The translations under genes and the position numbers were made by a program. The notes under the pieces were generated by a model that did no database searches, had not been told where the DNA came from, and saw only the letters and a program-made list of their open reading frames with translations. Shown here in pieces: positions 9,916-18,713 of a stretch of DNA of 64,000 bases (positions are counted from its first letter, which is position 1; each line of letters begins with the position of its first letter). The stretch comes from Rhodocyclales bacterium (GTDB lineage: Bacteria > Pseudomonadota > Gammaproteobacteria > Burkholderiales > Rhodocyclaceae): positions 310,001 to 374,000 of the forward strand of contig JACRMV010000002.1 in the NCBI GenBank assembly GCA_016235025.1, written 5' to 3'.

Positions 9916-11061
9916 GTGGCTGAAGAAAGTGACCTTGAACGAACCGAGCCCGCATCGGCACGGCGCCTTGAGCAGGCGCGTGAAGATGGCAATGTGCCGC
10001 ACTCGCGCGAACTCGTGGCTTTCATGGTTATGGCGGCCGGTGCGGGTACATTTTGGGTGCTGGGCGGCTGGATCGCGCATGGCGTAGCTGATCTGGTGAG
10101 GCAGGGGCTGAGCTTCAATCGCGCGGCTGCATTTGATACCGCCATCATGCGCGGCAGCACGCTGGCAATGACAGCGGATGCCTTTGCCTATGTCGGACCT
10201 TTGTTCGTGATCATCATTGCCGCAATCATCGCAACGCCTTTTGTGATGGGCGGCTGGGTTTTTTCTCCCAAGGCATTTACGCTCGACCTCACGCGCATTG
10301 ATCCCATCAAGGGCCTTGGGCGCATGTTTTCCTGGCAAAGCATTGCCGAGCTGGTCAAGGCCATTCTCAAGGCCTTGCTGATTGGCGGCGTGTTGTACTG
10401 GGTTGTCAGGCATGAACAAGACCGTTTGTTTGCCCTGCTGGCACAACCTGTTGAAACGGGTCTGGTGGCATTTTCCCAGGTGCTCTTTTTCAGCTTTGTC
10501 GCACTGATCGGCGGCCTGGCCGTTATCGCGGCGATCGATGTGCCGTTCCAGCTCTGGCAGTACCACGATCGATTGAAGATGACGCGTGAGGAGTTGAAGA
10601 AGGAGTCCAGGGAAAGCGAAGGCGACCCCCAGCTCAAGGCGCGCATCCGCAGCCAGCAGCGCGAAATGGCGCGTAGCCGGATGATGTCGGAGGTGCCGAA
10701 AGCTGACGTGGTGGTGACCAATCCGACACACTTCGCCGTTGCGCTGAAGTATGACAGCGGCGCCATGGGCGCGCCGATTGTGGTGGCCAAAGGCATGAAT
10801 CTGATTGCCCAGCGCATTCGCGATCTGGCCAGCGATAACAAGGTGCCCTTGCTGGAAGCGCCGCCCCTGGCGCGCGCGCTGTATCGCCATGCCGATGTCG
10901 GGGACCAGATACCCGCGCCCTTGTATGCGGCGGTGGCCGAGGTGATGGCCTATATCTACCAGCTCAACCAGTTTGCGGCATCCGCCGGCGCGATGCTGCC
11001 GCCGACTGCGCCGGCGCTGATTGCCGTGCCGGCGGAACTTGATCCCGGGGTGCCGGAATGA
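9916..11061 (+). CDS. flhB: Flagellar export gate protein FlhB
   Basis: 381 residues from a GTG start (VAEESDLERTEPAS). Four membrane helices lie in the N-terminal half. The cytoplasmic C-domain contains the autocleavage site NPTH (VVTNPTHFAVALKYD, about residue 272) that switches export from hook to filament substrates. FlhB works with FlhA and FliPQR in the type III export gate. It opens a tightly coupled run: its stop overlaps the flhA start by 4 bp. Regulatory palindrome 1 lies just upstream. Confidence 0.95.
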   Translation: MAEESDLERTEPASARRLEQAREDGNVPHSRELVAFMVMAAGAGTFWVLGGWIAHGVADLVRQGLSFNRAAAFDTAIMRGSTLAMTADAFAYVGPLFVIIIAAIIATPFVMGGWVFSPKAFTLDLTRIDPIKGLGRMFSWQSIAELVKAILKALLIGGVLYWVVRHEQDRLFALLAQPVETGLVAFSQVLFFSFVALIGGLAVIAAIDVPFQLWQYHDRLKMTREELKKESRESEGDPQLKARIRSQQREMARSRMMSEVPKADVVVTNPTHFAVALKYDSGAMGAPIVVAKGMNLIAQRIRDLASDNKVPLLEAPPLARALYRHADVGDQIPAPLYAAVAEVMAYIYQLNQFAASAGAMLPPTAPALIAVPAELDPGVPE

Positions 11062-13148
11062 ATGGCAGCCTGACTGTGCAGGGGGTTTTCGGGCGACTGA
11101 ATATCCGCCAGATGCTGGCGCCGCTGCTCATCATCCTCATTTTGTCGATGATGGTCCTGCCGCTGCCCACATTCGCGCTGGACGTGTTTTTCACCTTCAA
11201 CATCGCCATCTCGATCATGGTGCTGCTGGTAGCGATGTACACCATGAAGCCGCTGGATTTCTCGATTTTCCCGACGGTGCTGCTGATAACGACATTGCTG
11301 CGCCTGTCCTTGAATGTGGCTTCGACGCGGATCGTTTTATTGCAAGGCCATACCGGGCCCGATGCGGCTGGCAAGGTGATCGAGGCCTTCGGCCATTTTC
11401 TGGTCGGCGGCAACTACGCCGTCGGCATTGTGGTGTTCATCATCCTGACCCTGATCAATTTCATCGTCATCACCAAGGGTGCCGGGCGGATTGCCGAAGT
11501 GTCGGCCCGCTTCACCCTTGACGCCATGCCCGGCAAGCAAATGGCCATCGACGCCGACCTCAATGCCGGTTTGATCGGTGAAGACGAGGCGCGCAAGCGT
11601 CGCGCTACGGTGGCGCTGGAGGCGGATTTTTACGGCTCGATGGACGGCGCCTCGAAGTTCGTTCGTGGCGATGCGGTGGCCGGCATCCTGATTCTGTTCA
11701 TCAACATCATCGGCGGTCTGACCGTCGGTGTCATCCAGCATGACATGAGTGCCGGCGATGCCGCCAAGGCTTATACCCTGCTCACCATCGGTGACGGCCT
11801 GGTGGCGCAGATTCCGGCGCTTATCATTTCCACGGCTGCTGGCTTGGTGGTGACCCGGGTCGCCACCGAGCAGGACATTGGCCAGCAGATGGTGGCCCAG
11901 TTGTTCGGTAATCCGATGGTGTTGGCGCTGACCGCCGGCATTCTCGGTACCCTCGGCCTGATTCCAGGCATGCCGAATTTTGTGTTTCTGCTGCTGGCCA
12001 CGGTGTTCGGTTTCCTTGCGTGGCGCCAGATGCGTCGTCCGAGCACTGAGCAAACGGCAGCAGGTGCGGCGACGCAGCAGGCCGCAGTGCAACCGGCAGA
12101 GAACGTCGAGGCCAGTTGGTCGGATGTCGTGCCCGTTGATGTTCTGGGACTCGAAGTGGGCTATCGCCTGATTCCCCTAGTGGATCGAGGGCAGGATGGC
12201 GAACTGCTGAAACGGATTCGTGGCCTGCGGAAGAAGTTTGCCCAGGAAATTGGTTTTCTGCCGGCACCGGTGCACATTCGGGACAATCTTGAATTCCGGC
12301 CCAACGCTTACCGCCTGACGCTGAAAGGGGTGCCCATCGGCGAGGGCGAGGCATTTCAAGGCCAGTATCTGGCAATCAATCCGGGACATGTTTCAGGACA
12401 GTTGGCAGGAACGCCAACGCAGGATCCGGCTTTTGGCCTGCCTGCCGTGTGGATTGATTCCTCATTGCGCGAACAGGCCCACGTATTCGGGTACACGGTG
12501 GTTGATGCCAGCACCGTGATCGCCACGCACCTGAATCACGTCATTCTTTCCCATGCGACTGAACTGCTGGGGCGGCAGGAAACACAAGCATTGCTGGATC
12601 ATCTGGCGAGCGAGTCGCCCAAGCTGGTTGAAGACCTGGTGCCGAAGCAACTGCCTCTGGGTGTCTTGCAGCGGGTGCTGCAGAACCTGCTAGAGGAGGG
12701 CGTGAATATTCGCGATATGCGCACCATTATCGAAACCTTGGCGGAGCACGCGCCGCGGGTGCAGGATCCGCTGGAACTGACTTCGCAAGTACGAATCGCT
12801 CTCGGCCGCGCCATCGTGCAGCAGTTGTATCCGACCGGTAACGAAATGCGGGTCATGGCGCTGGAACCCGGGCTGGAGCGCATCCTGGGGCAGGCACTGC
12901 AAGGCGGTGGCGACTCCGGGGGGATCGAGCCCGGTCTGGCCGATATGCTGTTACGCGAGACGGCCGCTGCTGTGCAGCAACAGGAAAACCTTGGCTTGCC
13001 CCCGGTGCTGCTGGTTCCTGGCCACCTGCGCTGGCTTTTGTCACGCTTCCTGCGCCGCTCGGTGCCGCAACTCAAGGTTATCGCCAATGCTGAAGTGCCT
13101 GACTCGAGAATCATCAAGGTGACGACCATTATCGGAGCAAACAAATGA
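11058..13148 (+). CDS. flhA: Flagellar export gate protein FlhA
   Basis: 696 residues, the normal size. The N-terminal half has about eight membrane helices and the conserved FHIPEP loop (SMDGASKFVRGDAVAGILI, about 195-215). The C-terminal half is the large cytoplasmic ring domain that docks export chaperones and FliJ. It starts with an ATGA overlap with flhB and ends with an ATGA overlap with flhF, indicating translational coupling. Together with FlhB, FliP, FliQ and FliR it forms the export channel driven by the FliH-FliI-FliJ complex. Confidence 0.96.
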   Translation: MNGSLTVQGVFGRLNIRQMLAPLLIILILSMMVLPLPTFALDVFFTFNIAISIMVLLVAMYTMKPLDFSIFPTVLLITTLLRLSLNVASTRIVLLQGHTGPDAAGKVIEAFGHFLVGGNYAVGIVVFIILTLINFIVITKGAGRIAEVSARFTLDAMPGKQMAIDADLNAGLIGEDEARKRRATVALEADFYGSMDGASKFVRGDAVAGILILFINIIGGLTVGVIQHDMSAGDAAKAYTLLTIGDGLVAQIPALIISTAAGLVVTRVATEQDIGQQMVAQLFGNPMVLALTAGILGTLGLIPGMPNFVFLLLATVFGFLAWRQMRRPSTEQTAAGAATQQAAVQPAENVEASWSDVVPVDVLGLEVGYRLIPLVDRGQDGELLKRIRGLRKKFAQEIGFLPAPVHIRDNLEFRPNAYRLTLKGVPIGEGEAFQGQYLAINPGHVSGQLAGTPTQDPAFGLPAVWIDSSLREQAHVFGYTVVDASTVIATHLNHVILSHATELLGRQETQALLDHLASESPKLVEDLVPKQLPLGVLQRVLQNLLEEGVNIRDMRTIIETLAEHAPRVQDPLELTSQVRIALGRAIVQQLYPTGNEMRVMALEPGLERILGQALQGGGDSGGIEPGLADMLLRETAAAVQQQENLGLPPVLLVPGHLRWLLSRFLRRSVPQLKVIANAEVPDSRIIKVTTIIGANK

Positions 13149-14587
13149 CTGTAAAACGATTCGTCGGTGCTACGGCGCGCGACTGCCTGCGGCGCGTCAA
13201 AGAGGAGATGGGGCCGGATGCGGTCGTGATTTCCAACAAGGCCGTGGAAAACGGCGTGGAAATCGTGGCCATGTCGCCGGAGAGCCTGGACGCAATTTCG
13301 CAGGAGGTTCGGCCCGTGGCCAAACCTGCATCTCCGCCCCCGCCTGTGGCTCATTCGTTGCCGCCGGCTACGGACGATGATTACACCGTGACACTGTCAT
13401 CGGCGCGACGCGAATCGCGTCGCGAGGCCCCCAGCGTGCGGCCATGGTCGCCTTATGACAACGCCGACTTGACGCCGACCGGCCGGCCGGTTGCGCCTGC
13501 CGGGGCAGAACCCCCGCCGCTACGTCCCCTGCCGCCGCGCAAGCCGGACGACATTCTTTCGCCGCAGCAAGTCGCTGCCTCCCTGCGTCTGGCGGCGGAT
13601 GAAACTGCCGCCGCGCAGAAGTCCACTCCTGGACCCGAAGTGGCGCAGTTGCGGGATGAGATGCGCGTCATCAAGAATTTGCTTGAGCGTCAATTGGCAG
13701 GTTTTGCCTGGGGTGAAATGGCACGGGAGACACCGGCCCGTGCGTTGCTGCTGGGCGAAATGCTGGCCGCCGGATTTTCCGGCAGCCTCGCGCGTCGCCT
13801 GGTGCAGGACATGCCGGCCGACCTGAACCGGGACGATGGCCGCAAATGGCTGACGGCGGCAGTCAATCGCCGCCTGCGTACCTTGTCGTCCGAGGCCGAC
13901 TTCATTGATCGTGGCGGCGTCTATGCGCTGGTGGGGCCGACCGGGGTAGGCAAAACCACCACCACCGCCAAACTGGCTGCGCGCTGCGTGGTGCGTTATG
14001 GCGCGGAGCGGCTGGCACTGCTGACCACCGATGGCTATCGCATTGGCGCCCAGGAGCAGTTGCGCATCTATGGCCGCATTCTTGGCGTGCCGGTATTCGT
14101 GGTGCGCGATGGCGAGGACTTGCGCCGCACCCTGGCCGACCTGCGCGACAAGCACATGGTGCTGATCGATACCGTCGGCATGAGCCAGCGTGACCGCATG
14201 GTCGCCGAACAGGCCGCGATGCTCACCCGTTCCGGCGAGGTCAATCGCTTGCTGTTGCTCAATGCCGGCAGTCGCGGCGATACGCTTGACGACGTGGTGC
14301 GCGCCTACGCAGGTGAAGACCTGGCCGGGTGCATCCTGACCAAGGTGGATGAAGCGACGGCGCTGGCGCCGGCGCTCGATTGCATCGTGCGTCATGGCCT
14401 GACCCTGAGCTATGTCGCCAATGGCCAGCGCGTGCCGGAAGACCTGCACCTGCCGAATCGCAACTATCTGCTGCATCGCGCCTTTAAAGTCGGCGCTGGC
14501 GAGACGGCGCATACCTTGCGCAAGGAGGAAATAGCCTTGGCGTTCACGCAGAATCAGGATGTCTCGCTGGGGACATCCCTTGCCTGA
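13145..14587 (+). CDS. flhF: SRP-type GTPase FlhF
   Basis: 480 residues. A short N-terminal B-domain (VKRFVGATARDCLRRVKEEMG) is followed by a variable Pro/Ala-rich linker (about 65-165) and the NG GTPase domain. The P-loop is GPTGVGKTTTTAK at about 263, with a later LIDTVG and a TKVDEA guanine-specificity motif. FlhF sets the position and number of (usually polar) flagella. FlhG, encoded next and overlapping by 29 bp, stimulates the GTPase. Repeat copy 4 encodes KVGAGETA near the C-terminus (about 448-455). Confidence 0.94.
   Translation: MTVKRFVGATARDCLRRVKEEMGPDAVVISNKAVENGVEIVAMSPESLDAISQEVRPVAKPASPPPPVAHSLPPATDDDYTVTLSSARRESRREAPSVRPWSPYDNADLTPTGRPVAPAGAEPPPLRPLPPRKPDDILSPQQVAASLRLAADETAAAQKSTPGPEVAQLRDEMRVIKNLLERQLAGFAWGEMARETPARALLLGEMLAAGFSGSLARRLVQDMPADLNRDDGRKWLTAAVNRRLRTLSSEADFIDRGGVYALVGPTGVGKTTTTAKLAARCVVRYGAERLALLTTDGYRIGAQEQLRIYGRILGVPVFVVRDGEDLRRTLADLRDKHMVLIDTVGMSQRDRMVAEQAAMLTRSGEVNRLLLLNAGSRGDTLDDVVRAYAGEDLAGCILTKVDEATALAPALDCIVRHGLTLSYVANGQRVPEDLHLPNRNYLLHRAFKVGAGETAHTLRKEEIALAFTQNQDVSLGTSLA
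14485..14508 (-). repeat. Dispersed 24-bp repeat, copy 4
   Basis: GCCGT-CTC-GCCAGCGCCGACTTTA, one mismatch at the last base. Antisense within flhF, where it is read as KVGAGETA. Confidence 0.9.
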
Positions 14588-15428
14588 GCCGATCTCCGCT
14601 GCAGCGGTCGATCAGGCGGCCGGATTGCGCCGCCTGTTCGGCGCGCAGACGGCGCACGTCGTTGCCTTTGTCTCCGGGCGGGAAGCCTGCGGGCGTACTA
14701 CGTTGCTGGTGCGTACTGCGGCCGCATTGGCCCGGGCCGGGCAGGGCGTGATTCTTATCGACGAGAATTCCGGCCCGAATAATGCGCTATCGACGCTGGG
14801 CATCAAGGCGCGGCATGATTTGCTGGATGCGGTGCAAAGTGATTATCCGCTGGATCGTGTGATGCAGCCCGCGGGGCCTTTGCTCAATGTCATCGCTGCA
14901 GCAAAACTTGCGGTCGCGCTGGATCATGTTGATGCGTTGTCTACGGAGCGCCTCGATGCCGCACTCAAACGCCTGCAGGAGGGCAGCGCGTTTGTGCTGG
15001 TCGACTGCGTGGCACGCAACGGACGACATCTCTCGCCACTGGCGCTGGCTGTGCCGCACATGGTGGTGGTGGTCGCCGCGCAGGGTGCGGCGATTACCCA
15101 GGCCTATGCCTTGATCAAGCGGCTGGTGCGGGAGCGCGGGCGCGAAGGGTTTCATGTGGCGATCACCCGGGCGCGAACCGGGCAGGAGGCCGAGGCGATT
15201 TTTTACAACATGCGACACACCGCGCGTGAGCATTTGGGCGTTCACCTGGACTATCTGGGTGGGGTGCGCGAGCCGGCAGTGGAACACCTGGCAGACACGT
15301 TGCAACACAGCCTGTTGCGCGCAGCGGGTGAGCAGGACTGGCACGGATTTGAACCTCTCGCGCACCGTGCAGCGCCTGCCATCGCCGGCGGCAGGCAGGG
15401 GCTGAAGCCTCTGGAATCGGTGGTATAG
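14559..15428 (+). CDS. flhG: MinD-like FlhG/FleN with degenerate nucleotide site
   Basis: 289 residues, identified by position after flhF and a MinD/ParA-like fold (AFVSGREACGRTTLLVRT, then a VILIDEN strand and membrane-site region). FlhG normally has a deviant Walker A KGGxGKT. Here the loop reads SGREACGRTT, lacking both signature lysines, and the Walker A' strand has IDENSG instead of the usual DADxG. ATP hydrolysis may be lost or altered, so this may act as a scaffold or partner of FlhF. ATG 14559 is the chosen start; a TTG at 14580 is an alternative. FliA follows after 35 bp. Confidence 0.82.
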   Translation: MSRWGHPLPEPISAAAVDQAAGLRRLFGAQTAHVVAFVSGREACGRTTLLVRTAAALARAGQGVILIDENSGPNNALSTLGIKARHDLLDAVQSDYPLDRVMQPAGPLLNVIAAAKLAVALDHVDALSTERLDAALKRLQEGSAFVLVDCVARNGRHLSPLALAVPHMVVVVAAQGAAITQAYALIKRLVRERGREGFHVAITRARTGQEAEAIFYNMRHTAREHLGVHLDYLGGVREPAVEHLADTLQHSLLRAAGEQDWHGFEPLAHRAAPAIAGGRQGLKPLESVV

Positions 15429-15463
15429 TCAATGCGTCCCAGACGGCTCAAGCGACAGGATTG

Positions 15464-16228
15464 ATGTACACCGCCCAAGGCGTGCTCGCCAAAGACCAGC
15501 ATGTTGCCCAGTATGCACCGCTCGTAAAGCGCATCGCCTTTCATTTGATGGCGAAGTTGCCGGCCAGCGTGGATGTCGATGATTTGATCCAGAATGGCAT
15601 GATTGGCCTGCTCGATGCCCTGGGACGTTACGAAGAAGGCCTCGGCGCGCAGTTCGAAACCTATGCCGTGCAGCGCATCCGTGGCGCCATGCTCGACGGC
15701 CTGCGTGAGAATGACTGGTTGCCGCGTGGCGTTCGCCGCGAAATGCGCCGGGTCGAAGCCGCCATCCAGAAACTCGAACACCACCACGGGCGCCAGCCTT
15801 CCGAGCAGGAACTGGCCGCCGCGCTGGATATTTCCCTGGCCGACTACCAGCAGCTACTGCTTGAAGCTCGTGGTCACCAACTCATTTATATCGAGGACAT
15901 GTCGGATGGCGCTGGCGAAGGTTATCTCGAACACCACGTCGCCGCGACGGGTCTTGATCCTCTGGCGCTGCTCGAAGAAGCCAGCATCCAAGAGGCATTG
16001 GTCGGGGCAATCGGACGATTGCCAGAGCGGGAAAAATTGTTGATGGCCTTGTATTACGAGCAGGACCTGAACCTGCGTGAAATCGGCGCCGTGATGGGCG
16101 TGACAGAGTCTCGTGTCTGCCAGCTGCACAGCCAGGCGGTTGCCCGGCTGCGTGTCGCGATTATGGGCGAGGGCACGACGGAGCGCAGTACCCGTCGTCG
16201 CGGTTCCTCGCCCAAGGCTGGAGCCTGA
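15464..16228 (+). CDS. fliA: Flagellar sigma factor FliA (sigma-28)
   Basis: 254 residues from ATG 15464; a TTG one codon earlier is possible. Sigma region 2 is clear (LVKRIAFHLMAKLPASVDVDD, then FETYAVQRIRGAMLDGLREND). Region 3 and region 4 follow, with a helix-turn-helix (LREIGAVMGVTESRVCQLHS). It directs RNA polymerase to late flagellar promoters and is held inactive by FlgM (encoded at 18265-18567). A good FliA-type promoter lies before flgM. It is co-transcribed with flhBAFG and motCD. Confidence 0.96.
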   Translation: MYTAQGVLAKDQHVAQYAPLVKRIAFHLMAKLPASVDVDDLIQNGMIGLLDALGRYEEGLGAQFETYAVQRIRGAMLDGLRENDWLPRGVRREMRRVEAAIQKLEHHHGRQPSEQELAAALDISLADYQQLLLEARGHQLIYIEDMSDGAGEGYLEHHVAATGLDPLALLEEASIQEALVGAIGRLPEREKLLMALYYEQDLNLREIGAVMGVTESRVCQLHSQAVARLRVAIMGEGTTERSTRRRGSSPKAGA

Positions 16229-16231
16229 CGC

Positions 16232-16972
16232 ATGGACAAGATCAGCGTCATTGGCCTTATTCTTGGTCTGTCGGCCATTGTGCTCGGCCAGGTACTGGAG
16301 GGCGGACACCTGGATTCGCTAGTGCAACCCACGGCGTTTCTGATCGTTGTCGGCGGCACTTTGGGGGCTGTGATGCTGCAAAGCCCACTGCAGGTGTTCA
16401 GGGATGGCATGAAAATGGCGAAATGGGTATTTTCCCCGCCGCTCGTCGAACCACAGCAACTGATTGCCGACATTTCCCGCTGGAGCCAGATCGCGCGCAA
16501 GGAAGGACTGCTGGCACTGGAGGCGCAAATCAGAACCCTGCGTGATCCATTTACCGCCAAGGGCATGCAGCTGCTGGTCGATGGCGCCGAGCCGGAGCGC
16601 CTGCGTGAAGTGCTTGAGGTGGAAATTGGCGCCTGGGAGGCCAGTTTGAAATCAGCGGCCAAGATATGGGAGTCGGCAGGCGGCTATTCGCCAACGATAG
16701 GCATCATCGGCGCCGTGATGGGCCTGATTCACGTCATGGAAAATCTGTCCGATCCATCCCGGCTGGGCAGCGGGATTGCGGTGGCTTTCGTCGCCACCAT
16801 TTATGGCGTGGGGGCGGCCAACCTGATTTTTCTGCCAGTCGCCAAGAAGTTGCTGGCGCACGTTGCCCGTCTCGTCACCCTGCGCGAAATGCTGGTTGAT
16901 GGACTGGTCGGCATTGCCAGCGGCGATAATCCGCGCATCATCGAAAGCCGGTTGCAGGGCTATTTTGTCTGA
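16232..16972 (+). CDS. motC: Second stator A-subunit MotC
   Basis: 246 residues, clearly shorter than MotA and of the PomA/MotC type (MDKISVIGLILGLSAIVLG, then SPTIGIIGAVMGLIHVMENL). Four membrane helices with a cytoplasmic loop between helices 2 and 3. With MotD it forms an alternative stator for the same rotor. In Pseudomonas the second MotCD stator supports swarming and movement at high load; whether that holds here is an inference. It starts 3 bp after fliA and overlaps motD by one base. Confidence 0.93.
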   Translation: MDKISVIGLILGLSAIVLGQVLEGGHLDSLVQPTAFLIVVGGTLGAVMLQSPLQVFRDGMKMAKWVFSPPLVEPQQLIADISRWSQIARKEGLLALEAQIRTLRDPFTAKGMQLLVDGAEPERLREVLEVEIGAWEASLKSAAKIWESAGGYSPTIGIIGAVMGLIHVMENLSDPSRLGSGIAVAFVATIYGVGAANLIFLPVAKKLLAHVARLVTLREMLVDGLVGIASGDNPRIIESRLQGYFV

Positions 16973-17769
16973 TGGCCTATTACCGGCGTCGCCGCCGTCG
17001 TCGTGAGTCCGACGAGCATGAGAACCACGAGCGCTGGCTGGTATCCTATGCTGATTTCATCACCTTGCTGTTCGCCTTCTTTGTCGTGATGTACGCCATT
17101 TCATCAATCAATGAAGGCAAGTATCGTGTCATGTCCGACTCCATTGTCTCCGCATTCCGCAATGTGCCCGGCACCACTGCCGGGGCAATGGTGGCTGTGA
17201 GTCCAGAGGCTCCTGCGCCCACCGCGATTCCTATCCACCGCAATCCGGCGCGGATAAAAACCGACCAGACCCAGGTGGCAAAGAAGGAACATTTGCGCTC
17301 CTTGGCCAAGGAGCTGAATCAGGCGTTGGCGCCTTTGATGGCGGAAGGCAAGGTCACGGTAACCGAGGGCGCGCTGGGCATTACCGTCGATATCAATGCC
17401 AGCGTGTTGTTCGCGCCGGGTGAGGCGCGGTTGGGGCTGGAAGCGGTACGCGCCCTGGGTGCCGTGGGACGGGTTCTGGGAACGACCGATTTGCCGATCG
17501 CCGTCAGCGGCCACACGGACAATATTCCCATCAGCACCCCGCAGTTTCCTTCCAACTGGGAGCTTTCCGCCGCGCGTGCGGCGAGTGTGGTGCGCCTGTT
17601 CATCGATACCGATGTCGATCCCCGGCGCCTGACAGCGATTGGTTATGCGGATCAGCGACCGGTAGCCGACAATGCCACGCAGGATGGCAGGCAGCGCAAC
17701 CGGCGGGTGGCCATTACGATTGAGTCGCGTAACCCGGACAATCCGGTCGAAGTCCCGCTGCCAGAATAG
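16972..17769 (+). CDS. motD: Second stator B-subunit MotD
   Basis: 265 residues. A remarkably basic N-terminus (eight arginines within residues 5-12) precedes one membrane helix with the ion-binding aspartate in SYADFITLLFAFFVVMYA (Asp28). A periplasmic OmpA-like domain follows (SGHTDNIPI, NWELSAARAASVVRLF). It anchors the MotC stator to peptidoglycan. Last gene of the flhB-motD run; a convergent flgN gene follows after 8 bp. Confidence 0.93.
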   Translation: MAYYRRRRRRRESDEHENHERWLVSYADFITLLFAFFVVMYAISSINEGKYRVMSDSIVSAFRNVPGTTAGAMVAVSPEAPAPTAIPIHRNPARIKTDQTQVAKKEHLRSLAKELNQALAPLMAEGKVTVTEGALGITVDINASVLFAPGEARLGLEAVRALGAVGRVLGTTDLPIAVSGHTDNIPISTPQFPSNWELSAARAASVVRLFIDTDVDPRRLTAIGYADQRPVADNATQDGRQRNRRVAITIESRNPDNPVEVPLPE

Positions 17770-17777
17770 GTACGGCG

Positions 17778-18248
17778 TCAGGCGCTGCCCAGCGGCCGGC
17801 GGCCGGCGATGTTTTTCTGCTGTCCATCCGGGCCGTAGGTCGTCGCGTCGGCGGCTTCCCCGAGGAGTACGGAAAGCGCCTGCTGGTTCTGTTGCAGACG
17901 CACGCTGATCAAATTCCCGTTGATGTCGTTTTCGCGCTTTGCCTCGGCCGCAAGCGTCATGAGACGTTGCCAGATGTTGCGTGCAGGGATGGCAGCAGCG
18001 GCAGGGCGAGCGGCAAGCCAGGCCTCGATTCCGGCCTGCCCTGTCTCCAGTCCGGAATCGGCAAGCGCGGTATCGCGCTGCGCTTCAAGAGTGGCGAGGC
18101 GTGTTGCCAGCGCCGACTTTTCTCCGGCAAGTTTAACCAGTTGGTCGATTTCACCCGATGCGAGCATCTGCCGTTCGGCGCCAATCAGGGCGACGAAGCG
18201 TTCCAGATTGCTTACTGTTTGCTCCAGCAGTGCATCGATTTGAGCCAA
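17778..18248 (-). CDS. flgN: Flagellar export chaperone FlgN
   Basis: 156 residues, mostly helical, matching FlgN (LLEQTVSNLERFVALIGAERQML at the N-terminus). FlgN binds the hook-filament junction proteins FlgK and FlgL and delivers them to the export gate. It follows flgM by 16 bp and shares its sigma-28 type promoter. Repeat copy 5 encodes EKSALATR in the first third of the protein, in a different reading frame from copies in other genes. Confidence 0.87.
   Translation of the reverse strand: MAQIDALLEQTVSNLERFVALIGAERQMLASGEIDQLVKLAGEKSALATRLATLEAQRDTALADSGLETGQAGIEAWLAARPAAAAIPARNIWQRLMTLAAEAKRENDINGNLISVRLQQNQQALSVLLGEAADATTYGPDGQQKNIAGRRPLGSA
18098..18121 (+). repeat. Dispersed 24-bp repeat, copy 5
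   Basis: GGCGT-GTT-GCCAGCGCCGACTTTT, one mismatch at base 2. Antisense within flgN, where it is read as KSALATR. Confidence 0.9.
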
Positions 18249-18264
18249 GGTGAAGATGGGACGG

Positions 18265-18567
18265 TCAGGCTGCCGGCCGGTCTTTCGCTATCAGATCGCG
18301 CACACTCTGGATCAGCTTGCCGGCAATTTTCCCGGCGTCGATTTGAAAATGCCCCTCTGCGACCGCCTGGCGAATTTCTGCGACACGCTGGCTATCGAAA
18401 GGAGCGGTCGATGGATCGGTCAATCCTGTTTGTTGCAGGTGGGTGGCCACCGACGCATCGCCCGCTGGCGATACCACTGGCGGGGCGGACGCCTTCGTGG
18501 CTTCCGTACCGCGAGAACCCGGGGTGCGTGGCACAGCCGGTGATTTGATGGAATTGTCAATTTTCAT
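18265..18567 (-). CDS. flgM: Anti-sigma-28 factor FlgM
   Basis: 100 residues from ATG 18567 (MKIDNSIKSPAVP). The N-terminal half is low-complexity and probably disordered. The C-terminal half carries the sigma-binding helices (RVAEIRQAVAEGHFQIDAGKIAGKLIQSVRDLI). FlgM binds FliA until the hook-basal body is complete and is then exported. A longer in-frame start at 18621 would read through the promoter, so I rejected it. The gene has its own sigma-28 type promoter, giving feedback control. Confidence 0.93.
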   Translation of the reverse strand: MKIDNSIKSPAVPRTPGSRGTEATKASAPPVVSPAGDASVATHLQQTGLTDPSTAPFDSQRVAEIRQAVAEGHFQIDAGKIAGKLIQSVRDLIAKDRPAA

Positions 18568-18601
18568 GATTGCACCTGCGTAAAGTTTCGGGCTTGCCCT
18601 T

Positions 18602-18628
18602 TTTACGGTCATTGAAATCAAAACTTTA
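18602..18628 (-). promoter_or_regulatory. Sigma-28 (FliA) promoter of flgM
   Basis: On the minus strand TAAAGTTT (a perfect -35 element) is followed after 11 bases by ACCGTAAA (consensus GCCGATAA). It lies about 35 bp before the flgM ATG. It fits the known FliA control of flgM in other bacteria. Confidence 0.75.
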
Positions 18629-18713
18629 GCCTTTTCGGGTACTGTCTTCCGGCAAGGCCTCTGCGACGCCGCTACTTTAACCTGTTCCTTGACTGCTTAT
18701 TTGAAGTTCCGAA

